A DNA stretch of 64,000 bases from Pictodentalium vernedei (GCA_031216915.1 CM062290.1:378368718-378432717); one strand, 5' to 3'. Counted from the first letter of the stretch, positions 44,105 through 55,520 are shown. Notes: generated from the letters alone by a model not told the origin. A program made the numbers and translations.

Positions 44105-44400
44105 TTATCTCCCCGAGTAACACAATGTTCCCGGAGGAAGTAGTTCGAGGTAGACATTGCATATTGTCTCCCCGAGGATCACAATGTTTCTGGAGGCGGT
44201 GGTTGGATGTGGACATTGCATATTGTCTCCCCGAAGAACACAATGTTTCTGGAGGCGGTGGTTCGAGATGGACATTGCATATTATCTCCTCGAGGAACAC
44301 AATGTTTCTGGAGGCGGTGGTTGGATGTGGACATTGTGGATTGTGTCCTCGAGGAACACAATGTGCTCATCGAGGAGACAATCCACAATATCCACATCCA
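44105..44400. repeat. 59-bp minisatellite ending in an inverted partial unit
   Basis: About 4.5 units of 59 bases with CACAATGTTTCTGGAGGCGG and TGGATGTGGACATTGCATAT. After the last direct unit the sequence turns round: CGAGGAGACAATCCACAATA and TCCACATCCAACC are the inverse strand of a unit. Confidence 0.9.
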
Positions 44401-44453
44401 ACCAGGTCATCATTATTTTAATTATATCTAATGAGCTGATTTTATAAAAGAAA

Positions 44454-44884
44454 CCTTTCGCACAATGAACGACGACTGATGAGAATTACGAATGGGGTTC
44501 TACGTCACTATAATTTGTGTTCTTCCTATCAGCTGTCGTTTTCCCTTATTCGCAGTTATGATTACGATTTCGCATTAAAACACGCAGGTATATCATATTA
44601 CAAAAAAGTTTGAGAGCGTTTCTCCGCCATTAAATGCCTTGGTTCACTCCAAGATTATGTTCTTCAACTATAATCGCCATGTGGCTTAATTTCCACATCT
44701 TACTGGCTCTCATATCATTCGTCGCCACGCAACACGAGTAAATTGCGAAACACAAACGGACTCGTAGTCGCCAATTCGGCGAAAAGGTGTTTGACCGCTC
44801 GACGAACTTACGACTGCTATTACACGGGGGGGGGGGGGGGGGGGGGGGGGGAACCGAAATGTTTGCTGCAGGTCATGATATGGT
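44454..44884. repeat. Left inverted flank of the zinc-finger region
   Basis: CCTTTCGCACAATGAACGAC (44454) and, after ~320 unrelated bases, TTACACG + G run (44826-44851) + AACCGAAATGTTTGCTGCAG, GTCATGATATGGT. The inverse is at 48546-48645. The G run is ~26 bases here. Confidence 0.75.
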
Positions 44885-45599
44885 GCGCCGCAGGCCAAAA
44901 CTTAGGTAGGTAGTAGAAAATGCGCATATCGTATTTTTAAAAGGGGGGGGGGGGGGGGGTGGTAACACAATTTTTGTCTATTTTTTTGGCAGGCTTCACT
45001 CGTAATGTACACAAATTTTCGACGAGGTTAGTCATTTAAAACAAAAGTATTATAGGTTTTTATCTTCAGTGTACAAGTTGGAGAATATGATTTTTGAAAT
45101 GTGTCTGGTCATTATGTGGCCATATGTAACCAATATTTGATATTTTGCATTTAGTACTGCCGAAAAATCATTTTGCTGCCACATGGTTAAAGTATAGCAG
45201 CTAAGGTGCTCTATTTCTAAGTATAAGCACCAGTTTTTTGGGGTAGGGGTGTGTTAAAGTAGAATATCGTTCAATGCCGTGAATTTTTTCTTCATGGTAT
45301 GGTTCAATGCCGTGTTGCGGTATTGTTCAATGCCGCTATCCACATGTTTTTGGTTCTGTTTTAGGCTTTGTGGGGCCTCCATTTTGGGCAATAATGTATT
45401 CCACCTTGTCCTTTGACACTAATAGCTAAAATATATTGCTTACTGTTCAATTTTCACACCATTTCTGGCTGTTCAACCGCCTGCCAGTTAAGGTTTATGG
45501 TGGTAAATGTTGGTGGAATAAGTTGATTGCTACGAATAGTTGCGTGTAGCCAAATTATACCCAAAAAACGCGAAGATCACGCCCAAATCTAGTTTTGAT

Positions 45600-45720
45600 C
45601 CAGCGACGTATACTCGAGTTATGCCAATTTTACAAGACGCACACACACACCCACACACACACCTACCCCCCCCCCCCCCCCCCCCCCCCACACACACACT
45701 AACCCACTGACCAGGTCGTG
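45600..45720. repeat. (AC)n and C-run tract
   Basis: ACACACAC blocks around a C homopolymer of ~25 bases (45666-45690), in the zinc-finger 5' region. G runs at 44826-44851 and 44943-44959 are close by. Confidence 0.9.
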
Positions 45721-46049
45721 AGTTCCTTTTATTAAGAAAAGGAACTCAAGACCTGGTGAATGGGGTTACTCTCTCTATTCTATGAGTGGGCAATATATGA
45801 AACAAAAATATTTCCTCACTAATCCATTGGGGTTTATCGTTAAAAGGCATAACAGGATGGACTAAAATCCTAACATTTAGCAAAGTGCCTTCATATGTAG
45901 CATGTAACATTTTATAGAAAGATTATCGAGGCATTCCTAGTTATGGTCTGGTGACCATCACTTTGATGATTTGACCAACACAAGTATATAAATCCAGAGA
46001 CCACAATGCATATTCTACATAAATGTTTTGCATTATTATTTATTTTCAG

Positions 46050-46802
46050 ATGGCTTCAGAACTTGATCAGTCAATACATATGATCTTGAATGAACCAATT
46101 GACGGTTCCTTCGTCGAGGTAACGGTATGCTCGCCTTCGTCTCGCGGGAAGCAAGACATTCCAGGAAGTCCCCGTATATCTTCAACACCCAAACTGCAAA
46201 ATTGTTCCACTAAAAGCAAGGGGAAATCATGCTCAAATAATTTGAAGTGCCAAGAATGTCTTAAGTGTTTCACAAACAGACGCAGTTACCGGCGCCATGT
46301 ACAAATGCACCGGGCACAATTTGCATGCACAGATTGCACACTGCCCTTTAAATCTCAAGACGCTCTAGAAGCGCATCAATCAAAGAGCCATTCCATTCAA
46401 ATGTGTCACATCTGTTCTAAAACATTTACACGGAGAAGCTCTCTGAACATTCATCTGTTACGTCACAGGCCAGATAAACCCCACAAATGCCCTGTAGAGG
46501 GATGTGATAAGAGTTACGCGACAAATGGTTATTTGATGGCCCACGTAAGTGGACACGCGGGCTCAAAGCAATTTGTATGTGACTGTGGAAATGCATACCG
46601 GACAAAGCAGACCCTCAACAGACACAAGAAAGATTGCCATAAGTCTGTCAAATGTAATATTTGTGCTCGAGAATTTACCTCACATTCTTACTTGGCTGAA
46701 CACAAAAGGTCTGAGCATAATAAAATAATATATTCTTGCAAATGTGGCAAACGATTTCAGTGGCGCTCTAATTTGTATAGACATGCAAAGAAGTGCCAAT
46801 GA
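46050..46802 (+). CDS. C2H2 zinc-finger protein, seven fingers
   Basis: A 250-residue ORF. The ATG at 46050 directly follows TATTTTCAG, a good splice acceptor, so this is probably a coding exon preceded by an unseen 5'UTR exon. An ATG at 46023 would lie in that intron. Residues ~1-65 form a polar, unstructured-looking N-terminus. Seven C2H2 fingers follow to the end: CQECLKCF...H, CTDCTLPF...H, CHICSKTF...H, CPVEGCDKSY...H, CDCGNAY...H, CNICAREF...H and CKCGKRF...H-x3-C. Fingers 5 and 7 have C-x-C spacing, and the last ends with Cys. A nuclear nucleic-acid-binding role is likely from the family; targets are unknown. It lies within an astacin intron, same strand. The only AATAAA seen downstream is at 47820, beyond the inverted copy of its own end. 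Confidence 0.88.
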   Translation: MASELDQSIHMILNEPIDGSFVEVTVCSPSSRGKQDIPGSPRISSTPKLQNCSTKSKGKSCSNNLKCQECLKCFTNRRSYRRHVQMHRAQFACTDCTLPFKSQDALEAHQSKSHSIQMCHICSKTFTRRSSLNIHLLRHRPDKPHKCPVEGCDKSYATNGYLMAHVSGHAGSKQFVCDCGNAYRTKQTLNRHKKDCHKSVKCNICAREFTSHSYLAEHKRSEHNKIIYSCKCGKRFQWRSNLYRHAKKCQ

Positions 46803-47409
46803 AGTGAATATACCTACTGCATATTGCATTATCGAACAATGAAGGTACATCACCTCGAAGAAACTTACATTATTTAAAGGCACACTAAGTCAAAGTTGGC
46901 CTACATTAATTTAGAAAATTATCTATCCCATCGTATTCTTTGATCAAAAGTACCTGTATTACCTTTTGTTCGTTTTGATGGGTTCGGCTTCGTTATGTGT
47001 ACAACGCGCACTAAAGTAAACAGTAAATGCACAATCTGGGAATAGTTTGTACTTTTTGGTTGTACAATCGAAAAATACAAACTCTTCCCAGACAGTGCAT
47101 TTACTGTGTACTTTAGTGTGCGTTATACACATAACGAAGCCGTACCCATCAAAACGCTGAAAAGGCTATATAGGTACTTCTGACCATAGAATACGATGTG
47201 ATAGTTATCTTTTTAAATTAATGTAGGTCAACTTTGAGTTGGCGTGCCTTTAAATAATGTAAGTTTCTTCGAGGTGATGTACCTTCATTGTTCGATAATG
47301 CAATATGCAGTAGGTATATTCACTTCATTGGCACTTCTTTGCATGTCTATACAAATTAGAGCGCCACTGAAATCTTTTGCCACATTTGCAAGAATATATT
47401 ATTTTATTA
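46718..47409. repeat. 692-bp palindrome copying the zinc-finger gene 3' end
   Basis: The arms are symmetrical about ~47064. The outer parts (46718-46885 and 47243-47409) are nearly identical in inverted orientation. The right outer arm therefore encodes, on the - strand, the last zinc finger, the stop codon and the 3' flank of the upstream gene. The inner parts match less well and look like an older hairpin element starting GGCACACTAAGTCAAAGTTGG. A transcript ending at the AATAAA at 47820 would contain the whole hairpin. Confidence 0.9.
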
Positions 47410-48545
47410 CATACATACGGTTTAAAATTGGCGAAATACAGAGCTTAATAATTATAGACTAGACCACATACGCTCACATATCAGTGCATACAGTTTGTTT
47501 CTGCACGTGAACTTGCGACCTAATAAGCTTTAGAATATTAGAATCTTGTATTCGTTAAATTCATCTGAGCAATAATAGCACTTGTACAAGTTCATTGTCG
47601 CTATTTACCTGAAAAGAGAAAGAAAAGTATTTTACAAACAACCGTGGTGCAAACCAACTTTTACAGTCTTAATTCGGCTGTTGATTGATAATTCCATTTG
47701 GTTGAAATATGTAATAATATGTAATAGTAAGCGGATTTGTCGCCCATAGCAATAATACGTTTTTTCTGATAAAATGAAAATTTGTAATCTTTGTCATTTA
47801 ATTTCTTTGCAGAAATTCAATAAAAAGCAGGGTTATTCATACTAAATAGTCAGATGGTCTAATAAATGATAAACAACAGGCAGATTAGATTCAGTACATT
47901 CAAATCGGCGTATGTTGTATGCGTGATCGACCTAGGCCTATTTGAGGTAGACTCGGATGCAAAATCTATGGACGATGGGCGGCGCATTTATATTTTACAT
48001 TCAACTGACTAAAACTACCATAATACTTAAAAAGGAACTGAATTCTGCTGTCGTTAAGCACTACATCACGTGCAAATACCCCAAACTACGTTTTAGTCAC
48101 GGCATCTAACAACATCAACAGATTTTGAAAACCTGCATTGAATGATATCGTGTAGCGGCGTTGAACTATATCCACCAAAATTGTACCCCATGATTATATA
48201 TTAGCTCTTTTTAGCGCCTAGGGCCCATACATTTTTATATGCAAAAGAACATATGTGTACCGATAGTTAAATTTTAAAGTTGAAAGATTTTTTTCACTAA
48301 ACTAAACTCCTAATAGCAATAAAAATGCTACTTTAGGCGATAACATCTATCGAATTTAGTCTTGTTTTGTCATAAGTTTTTAAATATTTTATATTTATAG
48401 TGAACGCAAAAACAAAATTTTTTCTAGCTATGCACAATGACATCTATATAATAAATTGTGCGTGTTTGCTTGTGTGTAATGATATCGATGCCCGTGTTAC
48501 ACTTGATTAATTAACACAAGGGTAGCCAATTTATGACAGAAATAC
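47410..48545. other. Downstream of the zinc-finger palindrome, no gene
   Basis: AT-rich. Holds a candidate polyadenylation signal AATAAA at 47820-47825. No repeat family recognised. Confidence 0.5.
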
Positions 48546-48645
48546 ACGGCATAGAACCATATCATGACCTGCAGCAAACATTTCGGTTCCCCCCCGTGTA
48601 TTAATCGTTCGTAATTTAGTCAGTCGTCGTTCATTATGCGAAAGG
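48546..48645. repeat. Right inverted flank of the zinc-finger region
   Basis: ACCATATCATGACCTGCAGC, AAACATTTCGGTTCCCCCCC, GTGTATTAATCGTTCG and GTCGTCGTTCATTATGCGAA. Inverse of 44454-44884 without its inner 320 bp, and with only seven C. Confidence 0.8.
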
Positions 48646-48747
48646 AGTTTGAGAGTGTCCCAAATTTAATCTTTCCAACCGGAGGATAAGACAACTAATT
48701 AGTCTGTGTGAAACACACAGACTATTGTTTTTGCACGGTTTCTTTTT

Positions 48748-48830
48748 CTTTTTTTTTTTTCTTCTTTTTTTTTTCTTCTTCTTCTTCTTCTTCTTCTTCT
48801 TCTTCTTCTTCTTCTTCTTCTTCTTCTCCT
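48748..48830. repeat. (TTC)n microsatellite
   Basis: A pyrimidine tract of TTCTTCTTC after a T-rich lead. The Arg/Lys-rich - strand frame here is a repeat artefact. Confidence 0.95.
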
Positions 48831-48839
48831 GTCTTCTGT

Positions 48840-48984
48840 CTTCTCATCACTTTTTTGTCCGCAAGATAACTCGAAAACGAATAGCCCTATCTCGCTGATT
48901 TTTGGCATGCTGATAGACAGCCAGAAGTTCTCGACCACCTATGTTTTTCAGATTCCTGGGGTATCAGGGGTGTCTGTAGGGGTG
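48840..48984 (+). repeat. Leader of the 238-bp array
   Basis: TTTTTGTCCGCAAGATAACT, CCCTATCTCGCTGATTTTTG and CACCTATGTTTTTCAGATTC. The same segment occurs at 52540-52660 and 54900-55045. Confidence 0.7.
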
Positions 48985-51900
48985 TTTTGAAAGTGGATCA
49001 CGCCCATATCTCAGGCGTGGTATGACCTACAGACCTGGGACCAACACCAAATGAGTCGACATTCAATGGAGGTTCAAAATATGGATCAAGGTCACGGAGG
49101 TCATCTAGGGGTCATTGAGTGCATTTTTCAGAATTGCTGGAAATCACATTTTTTGACCCCCTAAAGTATTCCTGACGTACACACATGCATTTTGACGTAA
49201 AAAAAAGTGGGCGTGGCCAAAATTTTGGAAAGTGGGTCACGCTCATATCTCAAGCATGGTATGACGTATGGACCTGGGACCAACACCAAATGAGTCGACA
49301 CTCGATGGGGATTCAAAATATGGGTCAAGGTCACGGAGGTCACCTAGGGGTCATTAAGTGCATTTTTCATAATTGCTAGAAATCACTTTTTTGACCCCCT
49401 AAAGCATTCCTGACATACACACATGCATTTTGACGTAAAAAAGTGGGCGTGGCCAAACTTTTTGAAAGTGGGTCACGCTCATATCTCAAGCATGGTATGA
49501 CATATGGACCTGGGACCAACACCAAATGAGTCAACACTCGGTGGAGATTCAAAATATGGGTCAAGGTCACAGACGTCACCTAGGGGTCATTAAGTGCATT
49601 TTTCATAATTGCTAGAAATCACATTTTTTGACCCCCTAAAGCATTCCTGACATACACACATGCATTTTGACGTAAAAAAAAGTGGGCATGGCCAAAATTT
49701 TTGAAAGTGGGTCACGCTCTCATCTCAAGCATGGTATGATGTATGAACCTGGGACCAACACCAAATGAGTCGACACTCGATGGAGATTCAAAATATGGGT
49801 CAAGGTCACGGAGGTCACCTGGGGTCATTAAGTGTATTTTTCATAATTGCTAGAAATCACATTTTTTGACCCCTAAAGCATTCCTGACGTACACACATGT
49901 ATTTTGAAGTATAAAAAGTGGGCGTGGACAAAATTTTTGAAAGTGGGTCACGCTCATATCTCAAGCATGGTATGACGTATGGACCTGGGACCAACACCAA
50001 ATGAGTCGACACTCGGTGGAGATTCAAAATATGGGTCAAGGTCACAGAGGTCACCTAGGGGTCATTAAGTGCATTTTTCATAATTGCTAGAAATCACATT
50101 TTTTGACCCCCTAAAGCATTCCTGACATACACACATGCATTTTGACGTAAAAAAAGTGGGCATGGCCAAAATTTTTGAAAGTGGGTCACGCTCTCATCTC
50201 AAGCATGGTATGATGTATGGACCTGGGACCAACACCAAATGAGTCGACACTCTATGGAGATTCAAAATATGGGTCAAGGTCACGGAGGTCACCTGGGGGT
50301 CATTAAGTGCATTTTTCATAATTGGTAGAAATCACATTTTTTGACCCCTAAAGCATTCCTGACGTACACGCATGTATTTTGAAGTATAAAAAGTGGGCGT
50401 GGCCAAAATTTTTGAAAGTGGGTCACGCTCATATCTCAAGCATGGTATGACGTATGGACCTGGGACCAACACCAAATGAGTCGACACTCGGTGGAGATTC
50501 AAAATATGGGTCAAGGTCACAGAGGTCACCTAGGGGTCATTAAGTGCATTTTTCATAATTGCTAGAAATCACATTTTTTGACCCCCTAAAGCATTCCTGA
50601 CATACACACATGCATTTTGACGTAAAAAAAGTGGGCATGGCCAAAATTTTTGAAAGTGGGTCACGCTCTCATCTCAAGCATGGTATGATGTATGGACCTG
50701 GGACCAACACCAAATGAGTCGACACTCTATGGAGATTCAAAATATGGGTCAAGGTCACGGAGGTCACCTGGGGGTCATTAAGTGCATTTTTCATAATTGC
50801 CAGAAATCACATTTTTTGACCCCTAAAGCATTCCTGACGTACACAAATGTATTTTGAAGTATAAAAAGTGGGCGTGGCCAAAATTTTTGAAAGTGGGTCA
50901 CGCTCATATCTCAAGCATGGTATGACGTATGGACCTGGGACCAACACTAAATGAGTCGACACTCGATGGAGATTCAGAATATGGGTCAAGGTCATGGAGG
51001 TCACCTAGGGGTCATTAAGTGCATTTTTCATGATTGCTAGAAATCACATTTTTTGACACCCTAAAGCATTCCTGACATACACACATGCATTTTGACATAA
51101 AAAAAAAAGTGGGCGTGACCAAAATTTTTGAAAGTGGGTCACGCTCATATCTCAAGCATGGTATGATGTATGGACCTGGGACCAACACCAAATGAGTCGA
51201 CACTCGATGAGGATTCAAAATATGGGTCAAGGTCACGGAGGTCACCTAGGGGTCATTAAGTGCATTTTTCATAATTGCTAGAAATCACATTTTTTGACCC
51301 CCAAAAGCATTCCTGACATACACACATGCATTTTGACGTAAAAAAAAAGTGGGCGTGGCCAAAATTTTTGAAAGTGTGTCACGCTCATATCTCAATTATG
51401 GTATGACGTATGGACCTGGGACCAACACCAAATGAGTCGACACTCGATGGAGATTCAAAATATGGGTCAAGGTCACGGGGTCAATAAGTGCATTTTCCAT
51501 AATTGCTAGAAATCACATTTTTTGACCCCCTAAAGCATTCCTGACAAACACACATGCATTTTGACGTAAAAAAAAGTGGGCGTAGCCAAAATTTTTGAAA
51601 GTGGGTCACGCTCATATCTCAAGCATGGTGTGATGCATGGACCTGGAGCCAACACAAAATAAGTTGACACTTGATGGAGGTTCAAAAAATGTGGGTCAAG
51701 GTCACGGAGGTCACCTGGGGTCATTGAATGCATTTTTTCAGAATTGCTGGAAATCACATGTTTTGACTCTCTAAAGCATTCCTGAAGTCCATACATCCAT
51801 TTTTACGTAAAAAGTTGGTGTGGCTAAAATTTGTGAAAGTGGGTCATGCTCATATTTCAAGCATGGTATGATGTATGCACCTGGGACTAATACCAAACGA

Positions 51901-52010
51901 GTTGACACTCGATGGAGATTCAAAATTTGGGCCAAGGTCGAACAGGAGTCATGAGGGCTATTACCAGAATTGCTGGAAATCATATTTTTGAACCTCCTTG
52001 TGCATTCCCT
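48985..52010 (+). repeat. ~238-bp tandem array, about 13 monomers
   Basis: Each unit contains AGTGGGTCACGCTCATATCT, GGACCTGGGACCAACACCAA, GGGTCAAGGTCACGGAGGTC and ACATGCATTTTGACGTAAAA. Between ~49690 and 50900 two unit types alternate (CTCTCATCTCAAG versus CTCATATCTCAAG with TTGAAGTATAAAAAG), a ~475-bp higher-order period. Edge units are more diverged. The repeated ~65-codon - strand frames are products of the repeat. Confidence 0.92.
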
Positions 52011-52186
52011 TGATTGGTCCCTTTGAATGCTGTGAAGATATATACCTTTTCTGGTTTCTTGGAAAAAAATATCTGATTTTTGAATGAATATCTATAAATA
52101 CTGTCATTGAAAACCTATTTCTTATTTCTTTAAAACTATTTTATCCCCAAAATAAGCCTTTAAAGTATTCCCATTACATTCATAGA

Positions 52187-52527
52187 GGGGCACGGTGGCT
52201 AAGCAGTTAGAGGTGCAGGCTGCAAGTCGAGAGGTTCTCAGTTTGAATCCTATCTGCGGCAAGTGCCTTGTGTCTTTAGGCAAAAACACTTCACCCCCAT
52301 TGCCCACATAATGGCATAGTGATGATGTGTACTAAGACATACTGCATGTCGATGATACACTTGCACTAACCCTGCTTGTGTGGAGTTAGCATGTTGGGGA
52401 GCCAGACAGTTGCTTGTTGTTGTTGTTTGGTGGTTCTCTGTGTTCTCTGGTTTCCTCCATCCGTAAAAACTGTACGACACGAGGCGGCCTAGCTGTTGAA
52501 GTGTCATTAAACCCCAATAAATTAATA
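52187..52527 (+). mobile_element. SINE (T1 head)
   Basis: Duplication ACATTCATAGA at 52176-52186 and 52528-52538. Head GGGGCACGGTGGCTAAGCAG ... CAGTTTGAATCC, tail AAACCCCAATAAATTAAT. Confidence 0.9.
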
Positions 52528-53166
52528 ACATTCATAGAATGTCTTCTATGCACCGTTTGTCAACATGATAACCCAAATACAATCAATCCTATCTCAATGT
52601 TTTTGGTATACTGATAGACTGCCTACCATTGGTACTTGGTCATCTATGATTTGGAGGCATGTGGGGCCTTCGGACTCTAGATGTTAAAAATATGTTTACA
52701 ACATTTACTGGGAAATGAGTTAGCTGAAGCAGTAACCATTATCTAAAACAGAAATCTCCAGAGAGAAAGCTGAGATGGAATTCTTTGTTACATTGAACAG
52801 CACTGTATATTTATGTTGTATCATGTTACAAAACTTCAGTCTCAATCATTGAAGAGAGAGAGAAACCTTCACTTTTCAAATCATTTTTTTTTTAAATCTT
52901 TTTATTCTCAATCATAACTCAGGATTGAGAGGTTTTGGGATGGAGTGGTGTGTGTGGCTTTCTCGGAACACCTATCACAGTTACAAAGTAATAAAATGGA
53001 ATATTTGAATGGTCAGATTTTAACCCTCTTAATACTTCGATGTGAATAAAAAAATATCTTTAATATAACTCATGGCTACAGAATGTTTTTCACTTTCTTT
53101 TCTGAAACATTTAATTCTATGTGGAATGGGACACCTTTTCAGTGTGCTTTCCAAACTAAGGGATTC

Positions 53167-53297
53167 TTAACCCTTTAGCCAACATAAAGGCAAAAACCGG
53201 TCAGCTTTATACACAGAAATGTCTATTCAGTTTTAATTACTTTTTCATTTTTGCTTGAAAAACATAGCTTATGACCCTTCATTGGAATGAGCTCATT
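53167..53297. mobile_element. piggyBac-like MITE (P1), half copy
   Basis: TTAACCCTTTAGCCAACATA to TTGGAATGAGCTC, where it stops at the hairpin centre. A SINE follows within 15 bases. Confidence 0.7.
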
Positions 53298-53307
53298 TTT
53301 AAAGGAT

Positions 53308-53636
53308 TATTTATTTATTGGTGTTTAATGTCACATATTTCTGCACAGTGGTTTACCATGACCAGGACAGTTTTACGGGTGGAGGAAAACAGAGTACCTG
53401 GGGAGAACCTCCGGGCAACAGCGAGCAACTATCAGATTCCCCACATACTAACTCCACACAAGCAGGGTTAGCATTGGTTGAAGACAGGTGCACCATCGAT
53501 GTGCAGTACGCTTTAGTAAACATCGCCACCATGCACACACGTGGGCAATGGGGTGAAGTGTCTTGCCCAAGGACAGAGTGAGGACCGCTCGACTTGCAGC
53601 CTGCACCTCTGCCAACTCAGCCACTGCGCCCCCCAT
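53308..53636 (-). mobile_element. SINE (T1-like head)
   Basis: Tail TTATTTATTGGTGTTTAATG at the left; head (GGCGCAGTGGCTGAGTTGGC on the - strand) at the right. It lies between two P1-type MITEs. Confidence 0.85.
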
Positions 53637-53823
53637 TTAACCCTTTACCCAACGCAGACGATAGTAAAATTTATTATTTCAAATATCATTTTTTTTTCAA
53701 ATTTTCCAAACAATTTCAACAAAACCATATCATGGGACCCCTCGTTGGAACTAATATTTTTTCAACTTCTCAATTTGCATATTACGCGGGCGGATGCGGC
53801 CGATTCGTTGGGTAAAGGGTTAA
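53637..53823. mobile_element. P1-related short MITE
   Basis: TTAACCCTTTACCCAACGCA ... TCGTTGGGTAAAGGGTTAA with a diverged interior that retains GGGACCCCTCGTTGGAAC. Confidence 0.75.
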
Positions 53824-53879
53824 AGGATTAAAATGGAATATTTAAAGCGAATATTTTAACCCTCTGAAGATCTTAATAT

Positions 53880-53942
53880 GGGGGCACGGTAGCGCTGTGT
53901 ACTAAAGCGTACTGCACTTCGATGGTGCACCTCTCTTCGAAA
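53880..53942 (+). mobile_element. SINE body fragment
   Basis: GGGGGCACGGTAGCGCTGTG, TACTAAAGCGTACTGCAC and TTCGATGGTGCACC match the SINE body. No head or tail. Confidence 0.65.
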
Positions 53943-54899
53943 AAATCATTGAGAATAATGAAAACCATTTCCATTCTCACAGTGTTGTACTAAACACACA
54001 TGGATATAGATGGGACCTCGGTATTTTGACAATGCCAATAAGTCTTCAGACAGGCTCTCGGGGGGTCTTTAAGGCCTTTCAACGTCTACATTCCAACATT
54101 ACTGAACCTTTTTACTTGCAATATATTTTCCGGAGGTACCATGCATGCACTTCATCATTGCCTTGCTAATATGAACATTTGCCATCATCTACAAATATGG
54201 CAGATCCGGAGTTGGTGGAGCCAATATTTATAAAGTAGTTTACACTCATACATCAGGTTTGGTATGACCTATAGTAATGGTACCTACACCAAATGAGTTG
54301 AAACTTGCTGGAGGTTCAAAATGTGGTCCACCTCTATGCAGTCAAGAGAGGTCATTAAATGCATACTTTTTCGACCTATTAGGAACTTCATTTTATACCA
54401 GTTAATGCAGTTCTGAAGATTATTCATGTATCTCATCATTCAAACAAATGGCAGCGGCAGTAATGTCCATTTCTTATTCCTTGATCGAACCCTATAAATG
54501 ATGTGCACATATATGCCTTTTCGCAATTCTTAGAAAAATTGTTCTGATTCCTGTATGAATATTTTCTCTATGAAAGAATTTCACAAAAAGCAGTAGGGAG
54601 AAAGCTGTGACTGTCACATACAATAACATGATCTATTTATTTAATCTCATTGTACAGAATTAATTCCCAAACCAAGTTAATATAAAAACAAACAACTTGA
54701 TCATGAAGAATTCCAGTGTACATGTAATTGTATACTGTCAGGATGCTGGTAAAATATGCAATACTGACATAGTTGACTGTACTGTTAACTGTGTTAGTGC
54801 TATGACTGTTTCAAATTAATTTATTAGAGAAGTTCTAGTTTTATGTATGCCTTGTTTATGTCACTGTTTGCTCTTTCATGAGCAGGCCTTCAAATGAGC

Positions 54900-55520
54900 T
54901 CTTGGGGTTTTTAAGGTTTTTATGACAATATCTCCGACATAGAGTCTGTGCACCCTTTGTCAGCGCGACAACTCAAATACGGATCATCCTATCTCGATGC
55001 ATTTTGGCATGCAGGTTAACAATAACCAATTTGCACTCATCTATGTTTTTTTCACCCTTTCCATCTGAATGACAGATAACAGATCTGAAGTTGGTGGAGC
55101 CATTATTTCAAAGTGGGTTGCGCTTATTCTTCAGTGTAAATGTAGACATGGGACTACACCGACTGAGTTAAAAAGGGCTGGAGATTCAATATACGGTCCA
55201 CGTGAATGAGGTCATCAAGTGCATATTATTCAGAAAGACTGGGAAATGCATTTACACCTTAATGTATTTCTAAAGTTTATGAATGTATTTCATCACTCAA
55301 ATTAGTGGGCAAAGCCAAAATTGTCCATTTCTGATTCGTGTATCGAACCCTTTGAATGCTGGTCACATATATGCCTTTTCTGGTTTCTTATAAAAATTGT
55401 TCTGATTCCTGTATGAATATCTGTAAATACTGTTAACGAAAACCCATTTCTGATTTGTTAAAAAATATTTTACACCAGAAGATAAGCCTCCATAAATTCT
55501 CTTTCTGTAGAGTTTATTCC
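54900..55520 (+). repeat. Third copy with a single monomer
   Basis: Leader CACCCTTTGTCAGCGCGACA and CCTATCTCGATGCATTTTGG. One monomer (AAGTGGGTTGCGCTTATTCT, GGAGATTCAATATACGGTCC). Trailer GCCTTTTCTGGTTTCTTATA, also seen at 52040-52165. Confidence 0.65.

Larger units (their letters stand above)
52540..54620 (+). repeat. Second, interrupted copy of the leader/monomer/trailer repeat
   Basis: Leader-like 52540-52660. One diverged monomer at ~54195-54420 (GACCTATAGTAATGGTACCT, ACCAAATGAGTTG, GGAGGTTCAAAATGTGGTCC). Trailer at ~54450-54600 (CCTTTTCGCAATTCTTAGAA). MITEs and SINEs occupy 53167-53942. Confidence 0.6.

Noticed and set aside
44125..44447. Overlapping frames of ~96-98 residues at the 59-bp repeat
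   Set aside because: Several frames and both strands stay open because of the repeat, so none is evidence for a gene.
48699..48938. Arg/Lys-rich frame on the - strand
   Set aside because: Produced by translating the (TTC)n microsatellite.
49161..51245. Repeated ~65-residue reading frames on the - strand, nearly identical
   Set aside because: They recur exactly with the 238-bp tandem unit. Conservation is that of the repeat, with no start context or splice signals.
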